NCBI GenBank assembly: GCA_964654415.1
Contig: CAZZIP010000001.1
Location: 186,001-250,000, forward strand
From: Methylohalobius sp964654415
Lineage (GTDB): Bacteria > Pseudomonadota > Gammaproteobacteria > Methylococcales > Methylothermaceae
Length of the DNA stretch: 64,000 nucleotides
Reading direction: 5' to 3'
The notes under the pieces were generated by a model. It saw only the letters and a program-made list of their open reading frames with translations. It had not been told where the DNA came from and did no database searches. Positions within the stretch are counted from its first letter, which is position 1. Every line of letters starts with the position of its first letter. Below, in pieces: positions 26,014 through 35,059 of the stretch. Made by a program: the position numbers and the translations under genes.

Positions 26014-26445
26014 ATGCGAAAGATTCATAAAAGTGCTTTGATCGGCTATCGGGCTGAGCTGATGTTCGAATTGGTGAATGACATTGAGTCCTATCCGGAA
26101 TTTCTCCCCTGGTGCCGCGCCAGCCGGGTGCTGAAACGCGAGGCGGAGATAGTAGAAGCAGAGCTTGAGGTCGCTCGGGGAGCGTTTCGCCAGGTGTTTG
26201 CCACGCGTAACTTCAATCAGCCGGGAAAGGAAATTCGGATGAGTCTGCTGCGCGGACCATTCAAGTATCTGGAGGGGGCTTGGTGCTTCCAAGCTTTGAG
26301 AGAGAACGCCAGCAAGATTACTTTGGACTTGGAATTCGAAGTCTCTCCTAGTCTAAGCAGCTTGGTGTTGGGAGCGGTGTTCAACCAAATTGGTGAAACT
26401 CTTGTGAGTGCTTTTACTCAGCGGGCGAAACACCTGTATGGCTGA
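26014..26445 (+). CDS. ratA: RatA/COQ10-family START-domain protein
   Basis: 143 residues. Family signature: N-terminal RKIHKSALIGYRAELMFELVNDIESYPEFLPWC, then ISMSLLRGPFKYLEGAW-like strand (here RMSLLRGPFKYLEGAWCF) and SLVLGAVFNQIGETLVSAFTQRAKHLYG. It belongs to the START/COQ10 superfamily; some members (E. coli RatA) inhibit 70S assembly, while others bind ubiquinone. It is overlapped by rnfH by 8 bp and sits in the conserved smpB / ratA-rnfH / bamE / fur neighbourhood. Confidence 0.92.
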   Translation: MRKIHKSALIGYRAELMFELVNDIESYPEFLPWCRASRVLKREAEIVEAELEVARGAFRQVFATRNFNQPGKEIRMSLLRGPFKYLEGAWCFQALRENASKITLDLEFEVSPSLSSLVLGAVFNQIGETLVSAFTQRAKHLYG

Positions 26446-26713
26446 AGTGGTGGAGGTAGTGTATGCACTGCCTGAGGTGCAGCGGGTGATTGAAGTTCCG
26501 TTCGTGTCCGGGATGAGCATAGCTCAGGCAATCGAGCGCAGCGGCATCCTTGTGGAATTTCCGCAGATCGATTTGGCCACGGCCAAGGTTGGAATTTTTG
26601 GTCGCCTATGTCGGCTGGATCGGCAGCTTAAGCCCGGCGACCGGGTTGAAATCTATCGACCGCTGGCCATCGATCCAAAACAAGTGCGTAGGCTTAAGGG
26701 GCAGTCTGGTTAG
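26438..26713 (+). CDS. rnfH: RnfH family protein (UPF0125)
   Basis: 91 residues from ATG 26438, a beta-grasp ubiquitin-like protein. Recognisable by MAEVVEVVYALPEVQRVIEV, GIFGRLCRLDRQLKPGDRVEIYRPL and the C-terminal DPKQVRRL. The stop of ratA lies just inside the gene. The molecular role is poorly known; it is nearly always next to ratA. Confidence 0.93.
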   Translation: MAEVVEVVYALPEVQRVIEVPFVSGMSIAQAIERSGILVEFPQIDLATAKVGIFGRLCRLDRQLKPGDRVEIYRPLAIDPKQVRRLKGQSG

Positions 26714-27135
26714 CTGAGCAGGTTCTTGAACAGGTCGATGATTATCTCAAAAATGCCTTTTTCGAGCTTGCGCGGAGGGACCTCAATGGTGGTTACCTCG
26801 TGCGTCTGAAGACCCGATTCAGGATGAGGGCGAAAATCTCCGCGCAGTCCTGAAAGGTGCAAGTCGTCATCGAAGATCAGCGTCAGGTGTTGCACCTGGC
26901 GGGCACCACCGGCTTTTTGAAAACTGTAGAGATAATCCCAGCGTTTGGATTGGAAAGGGTCCCGGAGCAAAGGTGTCCCCATAATATAGCGGACTTGATT
27001 CTGCGTCATGCCTGGCCGCAGCTGGTCGACCTGTTTCTGGGTGACGATGTTGCCCTGTTGAATGTCGATTCGGTACACGCAGCCGGTTAAAATCTGACTT
27101 GCAAAGTAGATAATAAGGATGAGATGCTTTCGCAT
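26710..27135 (-). CDS. bamE: Outer membrane protein assembly factor BamE (lipoprotein)
   Basis: 141 residues. N-terminal lipoprotein signal with lipobox LTGC. The mature part contains the BamE fold signature: QVDQLRPGMTQNQVRYIMGTPLLRDPFQSKRWDYLYSF. It is part of the Bam complex that inserts beta-barrel proteins in the outer membrane, which the XrtA-locus barrel protein would need. Convergent with rnfH (4-bp overlap) and divergent from fur, the classic bamE-fur arrangement. Confidence 0.95.
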   Translation of the reverse strand: MRKHLILIIYFASQILTGCVYRIDIQQGNIVTQKQVDQLRPGMTQNQVRYIMGTPLLRDPFQSKRWDYLYSFQKAGGARQVQHLTLIFDDDLHLSGLRGDFRPHPESGLQTHEVTTIEVPPRKLEKGIFEIIIDLFKNLLS

Positions 27136-27238
27136 TGATGTTTAATTCATTGATTCTGTACAGAGGAAATGATACTCGATCACTATGGGGCTTGGCATCG
27201 GAAGGCGAGCCGCAAGTATATTTTCTAGGGGAGATAGC

Positions 27239-27661
27239 GTGGAATCGCAGGACTTAAGAAACGTTGGTCTCAAAGTGACCCTGCCGCGGATGAAAATTCT
27301 GGAGATTTTGGAGCGGCAACAGGGCTCAAAACATCATTTTAGCGCTGAAGACGTGTACAAGATCCTACTCGAGGAAGGCGAAAAGATCGGCCTGGCCACA
27401 GTCTATCGGGTGTTGACCCAATTCGAAGCGGCGGGACTTGTCCGGCGTCACTATTTCGAAGGTGGCAATTCTGTATTCGAGCTCAACTTAGGCAGTCACC
27501 ACGACCACATCGTTTGCTTCAAGTGCGGCCGGGTGGATGAATTCAAAGACGAGGCGATAGAACAGCGGCAGCAGAAAATCGCCGCCGATCTGAACTATCA
27601 ACTTCAGGACCACAGTCTGATCCTATACGGCGTTTGCCCTGCTTGCCAAAAAAAATCTTAG
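27239..27661 (+). CDS. fur: Ferric uptake regulator Fur
   Basis: About 140 residues from GTG 27239 (AGGGGAGA upstream). Fur signature: DLRNVGLKVTLPRMKILEILE, the HHFSAEDVYKILLE and GLATVYRVLTQFEAAGLV winged helix, the metal site GSHHDHIVCFKCGRVDEF with Cys-x-x-Cys, and the second pair CPACQKK at the C-terminus. An in-frame start 54 bp upstream is possible but the family N-terminus fits 27239. Divergent from bamE across about 100 bp. The VIT1 gene and the RND pump nearby are conceivable targets, but no Fur box was recognised. Confidence 0.95.
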   Translation: MESQDLRNVGLKVTLPRMKILEILERQQGSKHHFSAEDVYKILLEEGEKIGLATVYRVLTQFEAAGLVRRHYFEGGNSVFELNLGSHHDHIVCFKCGRVDEFKDEAIEQRQQKIAADLNYQLQDHSLILYGVCPACQKKS

Positions 27662-27662
27662 C

Positions 27663-28910
27663 ATGTTCAAACCTTTGCCCCTTTATCTTGCCCTGCGCTA
27701 CACCCGGGCGAAAAAACGCACACATTTTATTTCTTTTATCACCCTGACCTCGATTTTAGGCATTACCCTTGGAGTGACAGCCTTGATCACCGTACTCTCG
27801 GTGATGAACGGTTTCGAGTCGGAACTGCGCAGGCGTATCTTGGGAATGACCGCTCACGTCACGGTGACCGGTTTCGATGGTAAGCTCTATGCTTGGCAAG
27901 CTGTAGCGGAACGCTTGCGAGGTCATCCCCACCTTCTGGGCAGTGCGCCTTTTGTCGAGGGGCAGGTGATGCTCACCTTCGAACGTCGGGTATCGGGCAC
28001 CATGCTGCGCGGTGTGCTGCCCGAGAGCGAACCTGAGGTGTCGGCGGTGGCTAGGCACGTCACCGCCGGCAGTCTAGAAGCGCTCAAAGCGGGAGAATAT
28101 GGAATCGTCCTTGGAGCTGAGCTGGCGCGTTACTTGGATATCTGGTTAGGGGACAAAGTCACCGTGATCACGCCCCAGGTGACCACCACCCCGGCAGGCA
28201 TTCTCCCCCGCTTGAAACGCTTTACCGTGGTGGGGATATTCGAAGTCGGGATGTACGAATATGATCGCAACATGGCTCTAGTGCACCTCGAAGATGCGAG
28301 CAAACTGCTGCGCCTAGAGGGGGCAGTAAGTGGGCTTAGGCTGAAGCTAGACGATGTGTTCGCTGCACCGCACGCTGCTCAGGTATTGACTGCCAGCTTG
28401 GGCGGGGAATATCTGGTTACCGATTGGACCAGGATGCACAGCAATTTTTTCAAAGCCATCCAAATGGAAAAAACCGTGATGTTCATCATTCTGCTCCTGA
28501 TCGTCGCAGTAGCTGCGTTCAACATCGTCTCCACCTTGGTCATGGTGGTCACCGACAAGCGCGCCGATATCGCTATCCTGCGCACTCAGGGGATAACGCC
28601 GGGAACAGTGATGGTAGTGTTCATTCTTTTGGGATCGATCATCGGCTTAGGGGGGACTCTGGCCGGCGTAGCCGGCGGGGTGGCGTTGGCGCTGAACGTG
28701 GAGACCCTGGTCCCGGCTATCGAGCGGCTGTTCGGGGTGCATTTCTTGGCAGCCGATGTGTATTACATCAGCGAGCTACCTTCAGAACTCCATTGGGAGG
28801 ATGTGTGGCGGATCAGCGGGATGGCTTTCCTGCTGACCTTGCTTGCGACCTTGTACCCTGCTTGGCACGCGGCCAAAGTCAAACCGGCCGAGGAGTTGCG
28901 CTATGAGTGA
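27663..28910 (+). CDS. lolC: Lipoprotein-releasing ABC permease LolC/LolE
   Basis: 415 residues. N-terminal LALRYTRAKKRTHFISFITLTSILGITLGVTALITVLSVMNGFE (helix 1 and flanking signature), a large periplasmic MacB-like domain, and three C-terminal helices including VAVAAFNIVSTLVMVVTDKRADIAILRT. Part of the Lol machinery that extracts outer-membrane lipoproteins from the inner membrane. Only one permease gene is here beside lolD, suggesting the single LolF/LolC homodimer-type organisation, or a second copy elsewhere. The stop overlaps lolD by 8 bp. Confidence 0.94.
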   Translation: MFKPLPLYLALRYTRAKKRTHFISFITLTSILGITLGVTALITVLSVMNGFESELRRRILGMTAHVTVTGFDGKLYAWQAVAERLRGHPHLLGSAPFVEGQVMLTFERRVSGTMLRGVLPESEPEVSAVARHVTAGSLEALKAGEYGIVLGAELARYLDIWLGDKVTVITPQVTTTPAGILPRLKRFTVVGIFEVGMYEYDRNMALVHLEDASKLLRLEGAVSGLRLKLDDVFAAPHAAQVLTASLGGEYLVTDWTRMHSNFFKAIQMEKTVMFIILLLIVAVAAFNIVSTLVMVVTDKRADIAILRTQGITPGTVMVVFILLGSIIGLGGTLAGVAGGVALALNVETLVPAIERLFGVHFLAADVYYISELPSELHWEDVWRISGMAFLLTLLATLYPAWHAAKVKPAEELRYE

Positions 28911-29589
28911 GGCGCCGGTGCTGTCCTGCCGTGGCCTGGTCAAACGGTTTCAGCAGGGACCGATACAGGTGGAAGTGCTCAAGGGCGTCGATTTAGCAGT
29001 AAAGCCCGGACAGCGCATCGCTATCATGGGGGCCTCGGGTTCTGGCAAGAGCACCTTGCTGCATCTGTTAGGTGGTTTGGAAAACCCGAGCGCTGGCCAG
29101 GTGCTGTGGGAGGGCAGCGACATCGGTCGCTTGAGCGAGCGCCAGCTCAGCCAGAAGCGCAATCGGACGCTGGGGTTCGTCTATCAGTTTCATCACCTGC
29201 TGCCGGAGTTCACGGTGCTGGAGAACGTCGCCATGCCGCTTCTGATCGGAGGGAGCCGTATCGCCGAGGCACGGCAGCGGGCGATCGAAATCTTGACCCG
29301 GGTAGGGCTGGAAGAACGGCTACATCACAAGCCTGGCGAACTTTCCGGCGGAGAACGCCAGCGAGCTGCCGTAGCCCGGGCCATGGTGACCCGCCCCCGC
29401 TGCGTGTTGGCGGACGAACCGACCGGTAATCTGGACCGCAAGACCGCTGCCCGCGTATATCAGCTGATGTTGGAACTGAACCAGGAATTTAAAATCAGTT
29501 TTCTGGTTGTCACCCACGATCGGGATTTAGCCGATCAGATGGATAACGTGCTCAAGCTGGAAGACGGTCGCCTCTACCCTGCCGATTGA
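28903..29589 (+). CDS. lolD: Lipoprotein-releasing ABC ATPase LolD
   Basis: 228 residues from ATG 28903. Walker A GASGSGKSTLLHLL, Q-loop FVYQFHHLLPEFTVLENVAMPLL (LolD-specific FHHLLPEFT), signature LSGGERQRAAVARA, Walker B CVLADEPTGNLD. It powers lipoprotein extraction with LolC. An upstream in-frame start would lie in lolC and is not supported. Convergent with the DUF2062 gene, overlapping its end by 16 bp. Confidence 0.95.
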   Translation: MSEAPVLSCRGLVKRFQQGPIQVEVLKGVDLAVKPGQRIAIMGASGSGKSTLLHLLGGLENPSAGQVLWEGSDIGRLSERQLSQKRNRTLGFVYQFHHLLPEFTVLENVAMPLLIGGSRIAEARQRAIEILTRVGLEERLHHKPGELSGGERQRAAVARAMVTRPRCVLADEPTGNLDRKTAARVYQLMLELNQEFKISFLVVTHDRDLADQMDNVLKLEDGRLYPAD

Positions 29590-30089
29590 TTGCGCAGTTT
29601 GCGTTTTTGCCAGCGTTTGACCATCACCCATCGCCATACTGCCTGCATCCCTACGTAGCCGCATGCTGCCAGGACGGTTCCGAAGATCAGGCTGCCAAGC
29701 AAGAGCGGCCAAAAAATGTCTCCGATCTCGTTCAGCAGACTGAATTTCTCCGGGTTGATCTCGTTTTCGGTGCCGAGAATCCAGGCTCCAAGCTTATAGG
29801 CAGGGTAGAACATTGGCCCCCAGGTCAAGGGGTTGGTGATCCACACCAAGACCACCGATAGAGGCAGATTGGCCCCGACCATGAGGGCGAGGGCAGCAGC
29901 TACGATCATTTGGCCAGGAATCGGCAGGTACATGGCGAAAAATCCCACTGCGCAGGCCAACGCCGCCGAATGGCGGTTGAGGTGCCAGAGGTTGGGGTTG
30001 TGCAGGTGTTCGCCGAGGAATTGCAGATGTTTGTGTTCTTTGATGACGTGGTGTTCGGGCAAGAAGCGCTGGATAAATTTCTTGGGCAT
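29574..30089 (-). CDS. DUF2062 membrane protein
   Basis: 171 residues with an N-terminal basic segment (KKFIQRFLPEHHVIKEHKHLQFLGEHLHNPNLWHLNRHSAALA) and the family's hydrophobic core GFFAMYLPIPGQMIVAAALALMVGANLPLSVVLVWITNPLTWGPMFYPAYKLG, then one more helix. DUF2062 proteins are inner-membrane proteins of unknown function often found beside comEC and lol genes, as here. Confidence 0.9.
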   Translation of the reverse strand: MPKKFIQRFLPEHHVIKEHKHLQFLGEHLHNPNLWHLNRHSAALACAVGFFAMYLPIPGQMIVAAALALMVGANLPLSVVLVWITNPLTWGPMFYPAYKLGAWILGTENEINPEKFSLLNEIGDIFWPLLLGSLIFGTVLAACGYVGMQAVWRWVMVKRWQKRKLRNQSAG

Positions 30090-30194
30090 AACTCTTTCAG
30101 AGGCTACGAGAATTTTGCGGCTGGCAGGTGAGTCCAGCCAAAATCGACCATAATCATTTTAGCAATTCTTAACGAACTTGGAGCAAGAAGTTTT

Positions 30195-32468
30195 ATGCTT
30201 TGGGCCGGACTGGGCTTTTTGGGCGGGGGAATGGTCGTATTCTCGCTGCCTGAGCTGCCGGCTTGGGGCTGGCTGGTAGCGGGGACAGGGGTTTTTCTAG
30301 TTTTACTTTGGCGGCGCAAGTGGTATCTGGCCTGGATGACATTGGGTTTGGTCTGGACCTCAGCGTATGTTCACTGGTATTGGCAACCTTTGGATCCCAC
30401 TCTGGAAGGACGTGAACTGATCGTGATCGGACGGATCGAGGACTTACCGGTAAAACGGACCTGGGGTTGGCTTTTCGATTTCCGGGTGGAAAGCCAGCCG
30501 CTGGAGGGAATCCTGCCGCAGCGAATTCGTTTGAGTTGGTACGGCGGTCCTGAGCTCAAAGCAGGTGAGCGCTGGCAGCTCAAGGTGCGCCTAAAGCGCG
30601 TACACGGCTTTGCCAACCCAGGAGGTTTCGATTACGAACGCCATTTGTTCAGCCGGCGCCTTGGGGCCATAGGTTACGTGCGCCGGTCGGAGGCCAACCG
30701 AAAGCTGGCTGAAAGCTCGGGATTGACCGCTTGGCGTCAAAAGTTGGCGGATTTCTTCGATCACTCGGGCAAGTCGCCTTACCGGGGAATCCTAAAGGCA
30801 TTGGCGGTAGGGGCCCAAGAAGGGATAGGCAAAGAGCAATGGGAGGTGTTGCGCCGTACCGGGACGGCGCATCTAATCTCGGTCTCTGGCCTGCATATCG
30901 GCCTGGTGGCCGGTTTGCTCTATGGCTTGGGAAGACGGTTTTGGCTCATGTTTGGTCATTGGCGGCTTACCGCCGATCGAGCAGGTGCTTTGCTGGCCTT
31001 GCCCGGTGCTGCCTTTTATGCGGCGCTGGCGGGGTTTTCGGTGCCTACGCAGCGATCCTTGATCATGCTTGGGATAGGGCTTTTAGCCCTGATCTGGCGC
31101 CGACTGGTTTCGCCTTGGCAGGGATTGGGAGCCGCGTTGGTGGCGGTCCTTTGGCTCGATCCCTTAGCGCCTTTGAGCATGGGGTTCTGGTTGTCGTTTG
31201 GAGCCGTCGCCTGGATCCTGTATGCCTTGTGTGGCCGCCTGAGAAGCCCAAAGTGGGCCTTGCTGCGCGTGCAGGGGTATCTTTTTATAGGACTTATACC
31301 TTTGTCGGTGCTTTTCTTCCACCAGCTGAGCCTGAGCGCCCCGCTGGCCAACCTGATCGCGGTCCCCCTGGTCAGCTTTGGCGTGGTGCCTTGGGTGCTG
31401 GTGAGCGGTAGTTTGGCGCTCGTGGCGCCCGGGTTGGCCGCATGGCTCCTTGAGGTGCCAAGCCTGGTGCTGGATTGGCTTTGGCCGGGGCTGGTTTGGC
31501 TTGCAGATTCCCACGATGGTGCCTGGCCGTTGCCGCCTCCGCCCGTTTGGAGTTTGCCGTTGGCTTGCTTGGGGATCGGGTGGCTTTTGGCTCCGCGTGG
31601 TTTGCCGGGGCGCTGGCTGGGGGTGGCGCTGCTCCTGCTGATGGTGTGGACCTCGGCGCCGCATCCGGCGCCGGGAGAGGCCTGGGTGACGGTGTTGGAC
31701 GTGGGACAAGGTCTTGCGGCGGTGGCGGAGACCAAAAATCACGTGCTGGTATACGACACCGGGCCGGGTTTCGGCGAGCGCTTTGACGCCGGAAGCGATG
31801 TCATCGCCCCGTTTCTTCAGCGTAGCGGGCGAAGGCGAGTGGATTTGATCCTGCTGAGCCATGGCGATTCCGACCACAGCGGGGGTCTTGCGGGGTTGAT
31901 GCGGCGCTTTCCAGCGCCTATCCTGACCAGCGCTGTGGCGCAGTTTTCGGGCTTCGGCGCGGCCCCGTGCCAAGCGGGGCAGGGCTGGGAATGGGATGGG
32001 GTGAGATTTGCCGTGCTCTGGCCAGAAGAGGCCGAGCCGAAACCGGGCGAAAGCGAAAACGATCGCTCTTGCGTGCTGAAGATTGAAACCAAAGCCGGCG
32101 CGGTGCTTCTTCCCGGCGATCTGGAGCGGACCGCAGAGGCGGCCTTGGTGAGACGGTATGGGACTTCTCTTAAAGCGTCGGTCTTGATCGCGCCGCATCA
32201 CGGCAGCGCCACCAGCTCTTCCTGGCTATTGCTGCGGGCGGTGCAGCCAGACTATAGCGTGATCTCGAGCGGTTATCGCAATCGCTTCGGTTTTCCGTCC
32301 CAGAGGGTTTTGGACCGCTACCGCTTGCTGCAAGCGCAGGTTTTCAACACCGCGCACGACGGGGCGATTCAAGTTCGGATCGGCGCCCGGACCAGCGTAA
32401 CGGGCTGGCGCAGCCTCAAGCGTCGGATTTGGTCGTGGCGGCCTAATGCAGGATCCGCTCCGTCTTGA
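30195..32468 (+). CDS. comEC: ComEC/Rec2 DNA internalisation protein
   Basis: 757 residues in three parts: N-terminal DUF4131 segment with membrane helices (about 1-200), the competence domain (about 205-480) with the motif HLISVSGLHIGLVAGLLYGLG and many helices, and a C-terminal metallo-beta-lactamase-like domain (about 500-740) with LSHGDSDHSGGLAGLM (H-x-D-x-D-H), VLLPGDLERTAEAALV and APHHGSATSSS. Expected role: transport of single-stranded DNA across the inner membrane during natural transformation. Full length and intact, so transformation is plausible. Convergent with cysN with a 26-bp overlap. Confidence 0.95.
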   Translation: MLWAGLGFLGGGMVVFSLPELPAWGWLVAGTGVFLVLLWRRKWYLAWMTLGLVWTSAYVHWYWQPLDPTLEGRELIVIGRIEDLPVKRTWGWLFDFRVESQPLEGILPQRIRLSWYGGPELKAGERWQLKVRLKRVHGFANPGGFDYERHLFSRRLGAIGYVRRSEANRKLAESSGLTAWRQKLADFFDHSGKSPYRGILKALAVGAQEGIGKEQWEVLRRTGTAHLISVSGLHIGLVAGLLYGLGRRFWLMFGHWRLTADRAGALLALPGAAFYAALAGFSVPTQRSLIMLGIGLLALIWRRLVSPWQGLGAALVAVLWLDPLAPLSMGFWLSFGAVAWILYALCGRLRSPKWALLRVQGYLFIGLIPLSVLFFHQLSLSAPLANLIAVPLVSFGVVPWVLVSGSLALVAPGLAAWLLEVPSLVLDWLWPGLVWLADSHDGAWPLPPPPVWSLPLACLGIGWLLAPRGLPGRWLGVALLLLMVWTSAPHPAPGEAWVTVLDVGQGLAAVAETKNHVLVYDTGPGFGERFDAGSDVIAPFLQRSGRRRVDLILLSHGDSDHSGGLAGLMRRFPAPILTSAVAQFSGFGAAPCQAGQGWEWDGVRFAVLWPEEAEPKPGESENDRSCVLKIETKAGAVLLPGDLERTAEAALVRRYGTSLKASVLIAPHHGSATSSSWLLLRAVQPDYSVISSGYRNRFGFPSQRVLDRYRLLQAQVFNTAHDGAIQVRIGARTSVTGWRSLKRRIWSWRPNAGSAPS

Positions 32469-34089
32469 GGTACTGCAAAGATTGCTCCAGGTCCAGCCGG
32501 TCGGCATCCAACACCGGACCCTGTGCTGAGGGCAGGCGTCCAGCATCGGCCTGTGGCCACAGCACGATCAGGCCAGCGTGGGTGAGGGCGCGTGCGAGCT
32601 CGGGGCTGATTTCCGGCAGGACCTGTTCGTCCAGCACAACCGCCGCGTGACCGGTATCGAACAAGCGTCGCTCTAGGAGGTAGGCCAGGTTTAGCGCACT
32701 GCTGCCGATCAGGTAGATCACCGTTGCCTGTTGGCCGAAACGGGCGGCGCGTTCCTGAGGTGTTACCGGACGATAACTGCCTTCACCAGCAGCCGCAGCG
32801 AAGATCATGCCGGCACCGCAAGTGGAGTTGGTGAGCCGGTCGATCAGAATGAAGGCTCCGGTTCCCTTACATTTTCGGTAAGGATCGAATGCTAAAGGCG
32901 CGTTGAAAGCCATCTCGCACAGGCCGATCTCGTTCATCTCGAGCCGATCAGCAGGGGTTTCCTCCAGGGTGTTGACGTCGATGCGGTGGAGAATCCGCGC
33001 TACCGAGCCGCTGAGGAGGCGATTGGCCTGCTTGAGGTAATATTGGCGGCCAGGGATCAGAGGTTTTTCCGCCATCCAGACGATATGCGCCTGGCAGTGA
33101 TCGGCCACATAGGGGAGGCTGTCGGTGCGCACGATTAGGTCGCCGCGGCTGACGTCGATCTCGTCCTCCAAGGTCAAGGTGATGGCTTGCGGCGGGAAAG
33201 CTTCTTCTAGGTTACCGTCGTAGGTGACGATTTGTTTGACCCGGCTTTTTTGCCCTGAAGGCAACACGACGATCTCATCGCCCACGCGCACGATCCCAGC
33301 CGCAAGTGTGCCACTGAAGCCGCGAAAGTCCAGATGTGGGCGGTTGACATACTGTACCGGGAAGCGCAAGTCCTTGAGATTTCGGTCCTTGGCGACTTCC
33401 ACTGTCTCTAGGACCTCGAGTAAGGTCAACCCCGGATACCAAGGCATATGGCGGCTTTTTTCCACCACGTTGTCGCCTTTCAAGGCCGAGATCGGGATGA
33501 AGCGGATGTCTGGCACTTCGATTTTCTCGGCAAAGCTTAGGTAGTCGCCGCGGATCTGGTCGAACACTTCCTGGCTGTAGTCCACCAGATCCATCTTGTT
33601 GACTGCAACCACGATATGGCGGATGCCGAGCAGCGAAACGATAAAGCTGTGGCGTCGGGTCTGGGTCAGTACTCCTTTGCGGGCGTCGATCAGGATCACC
33701 GCCAAGTCGCAAGTCGAAGCCCCGGTCGCCATGTTGCGGGTGTACTGTTCGTGACCGGGGGTGTCGGCGATGATGAACTTGCGCCTGGCGGTGGAGAAAT
33801 AGCGGTAGGCGACGTCGATCGTGATTCCTTGCTCGCGCTCGGCCTGGAGGCCATCGACGAGCAGGGCAAAATCGATGTCGCCTCCGGTGGTGCCCATGCG
33901 CGCGCTGTCTTTTTCCAGCGCCTTAAGCTGGTCCTCGTAGATCATCTGAGTATCGTGGAGCAGGCGCCCGATTAGGGTGCTCTTGCCGTCGTCCACGCTG
34001 CCACAGGTCAAAAAGCGCAACAGTTCCTTTTGCTCGTGCTGGTGAAGGTAGGCTTCGACGTCGGTGCGGATCAAGTCGTTTTCGTGCAT
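32443..34089 (-). CDS. cysN: Sulfate adenylyltransferase large subunit CysN with vestigial C-terminal APS-kinase-like tail
   Basis: 548 residues. The N-terminal GTPase is intact: CGSVDDGKSTLIGRLLHD, DTPGHEQYTRNMATGA and NKMDLVDY; then the EF-Tu-like beta-barrels. With CysD it makes APS from ATP and sulfate. CysN alone is about 475 residues and the CysNC fusion about 630. Here the last 98 residues (about 451-548, coding 32443-32739) align in layout with APS kinase: start strand ATVIYLIGSSALNLAYLLERRL where the P-loop GLSGSGKST should be, ALTHAGLIVL, and the end VLDADRLDLEQSLQYLK. The P-loop Gly/Lys are lost and the middle is deleted, so kinase activity is not expected. Confidence 0.92.
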   Translation of the reverse strand: MHENDLIRTDVEAYLHQHEQKELLRFLTCGSVDDGKSTLIGRLLHDTQMIYEDQLKALEKDSARMGTTGGDIDFALLVDGLQAEREQGITIDVAYRYFSTARRKFIIADTPGHEQYTRNMATGASTCDLAVILIDARKGVLTQTRRHSFIVSLLGIRHIVVAVNKMDLVDYSQEVFDQIRGDYLSFAEKIEVPDIRFIPISALKGDNVVEKSRHMPWYPGLTLLEVLETVEVAKDRNLKDLRFPVQYVNRPHLDFRGFSGTLAAGIVRVGDEIVVLPSGQKSRVKQIVTYDGNLEEAFPPQAITLTLEDEIDVSRGDLIVRTDSLPYVADHCQAHIVWMAEKPLIPGRQYYLKQANRLLSGSVARILHRIDVNTLEETPADRLEMNEIGLCEMAFNAPLAFDPYRKCKGTGAFILIDRLTNSTCGAGMIFAAAAGEGSYRPVTPQERAARFGQQATVIYLIGSSALNLAYLLERRLFDTGHAAVVLDEQVLPEISPELARALTHAGLIVLWPQADAGRLPSAQGPVLDADRLDLEQSLQYLKTERILH

Positions 34090-34093
34090 AGTA

Positions 34094-34996
34094 TTAAAAA
34101 TACCCTTCGCGTTTTTTCTCCTCCATGGAGGCGGCTTGATCGTGGTCGATCAGGCGGCCCTGGCGCTCCGAAGTTTTAGTCAGAAGCATTTCCTGAATGA
34201 TTTGCGGTAAAGTAGTGGCGGTGGATTCGATCGCCCCGGTCAAGGGATAGCAGCCTAGGGTGCGAAAACGGACCATTTTCATCTGCGGTTTTTCTCCGGG
34301 CGCAAGGCGCATGCGTTCATCGTCCACCATGATCCAGGTGCCGTCGCGCCAGACGACCGGCCGCTCTTTGGCGAAATACAAGGGGACGATGGGGACGTTT
34401 TCAAGATAGATATAGAGCCAAACATCCAACTCGGTCCAATTGGACAGGGGAAAGACTCGAATGCTTTCGCCTTTGTTGATTTTGCCGTTGTAGAGGTTCC
34501 AAAGTTCCGGGCGCTGGTTTTTCGGGTCCCAGCGGTGGTGGCGGTCACGGAACGAATAGACCCGTTCCTTAGCACGCGATTTTTCTTCGTCGCGACGGGC
34601 GCCGCCGAAGGCAGCATCGAAGCCGTATTTGGTCAAAGCCTGTTTTAAGCCTTCGGTTTTCCATATGTCGGTGTGTTTTTTGCTCCCGTGGTCGAAAGGG
34701 TTGATCCCCAGCGCCTCAGCTTCCGGGTTCTTGTAGACGATGAGCTCAAACTCCTGCGCCACCTGATCGCGCATCTGGTACATCTCGCGAAATTTCCAGG
34801 TGGTGTCGATATGCATTAGAGGAAACGGGGGTTTGCCGGGATAAAACGCTTTTTTGGCCAGATGCAACATTACCGAGGAGTCCTTGCCGATAGAGTAGAG
34901 CATCACTGGGTTGTCGAATTCGGCGGCGACCTCGCGGATGATGTAGATGCTCTCTGCCTCGAGTTCTTTGAGATGAGTCAGCTTAAGTTCTTTCAT
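34094..34996 (-). CDS. cysD: Sulfate adenylyltransferase small subunit CysD
   Basis: 300 residues from ATG 34996, a PP-loop ATP pyrophosphatase. Features: N-terminal KLTHLKELEAESIYIIREVAAEF, the PP-loop region VMLYSIGKDSSVMLHLA, GGARRDEEKSRAKERVYSFRD, and RTLGCYPLTGAIES. It makes adenosine 5'-phosphosulfate with CysN. The longer reading frame to 35128 covers the divergent gene's promoter and is not supported. Directly upstream of cysN (4-bp gap). Confidence 0.97.
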   Translation of the reverse strand: MKELKLTHLKELEAESIYIIREVAAEFDNPVMLYSIGKDSSVMLHLAKKAFYPGKPPFPLMHIDTTWKFREMYQMRDQVAQEFELIVYKNPEAEALGINPFDHGSKKHTDIWKTEGLKQALTKYGFDAAFGGARRDEEKSRAKERVYSFRDRHHRWDPKNQRPELWNLYNGKINKGESIRVFPLSNWTELDVWLYIYLENVPIVPLYFAKERPVVWRDGTWIMVDDERMRLAPGEKPQMKMVRFRTLGCYPLTGAIESTATTLPQIIQEMLLTKTSERQGRLIDHDQAASMEEKKREGYF

Positions 34997-35015
34997 CGAC
35001 GGAAGGCGGAATGGA

Positions 35016-35021
35016 TATAAT
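35016..35021 (+). promoter_or_regulatory. Candidate -10 box (TATAAT) for the 35060 gene
   Basis: A perfect TATAAT in GATATAATG lies in the 63-bp gap between cysD and the divergent gene, about 40 bp before its ATG and about 30 bp before its AAGGAGAG ribosome binding site. No good -35 is seen in front of it, so the assignment is tentative. Confidence 0.4.
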
Positions 35022-35059
35022 GAATGAGTGTACCACGAAGGTGTCTTGCAAGGAGAGTT

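Noticed and set aside
27136..27238. Fur box in the bamE-fur divergent region
   Set aside because: No convincing match to the Fur-box pattern was seen by eye.
31164..32201. 345-codon minus-strand frame inside comEC
   Set aside because: Low-complexity Arg/Pro/Gln/His composition typical of the antisense of a GC-rich gene; comEC is intact in the other direction.
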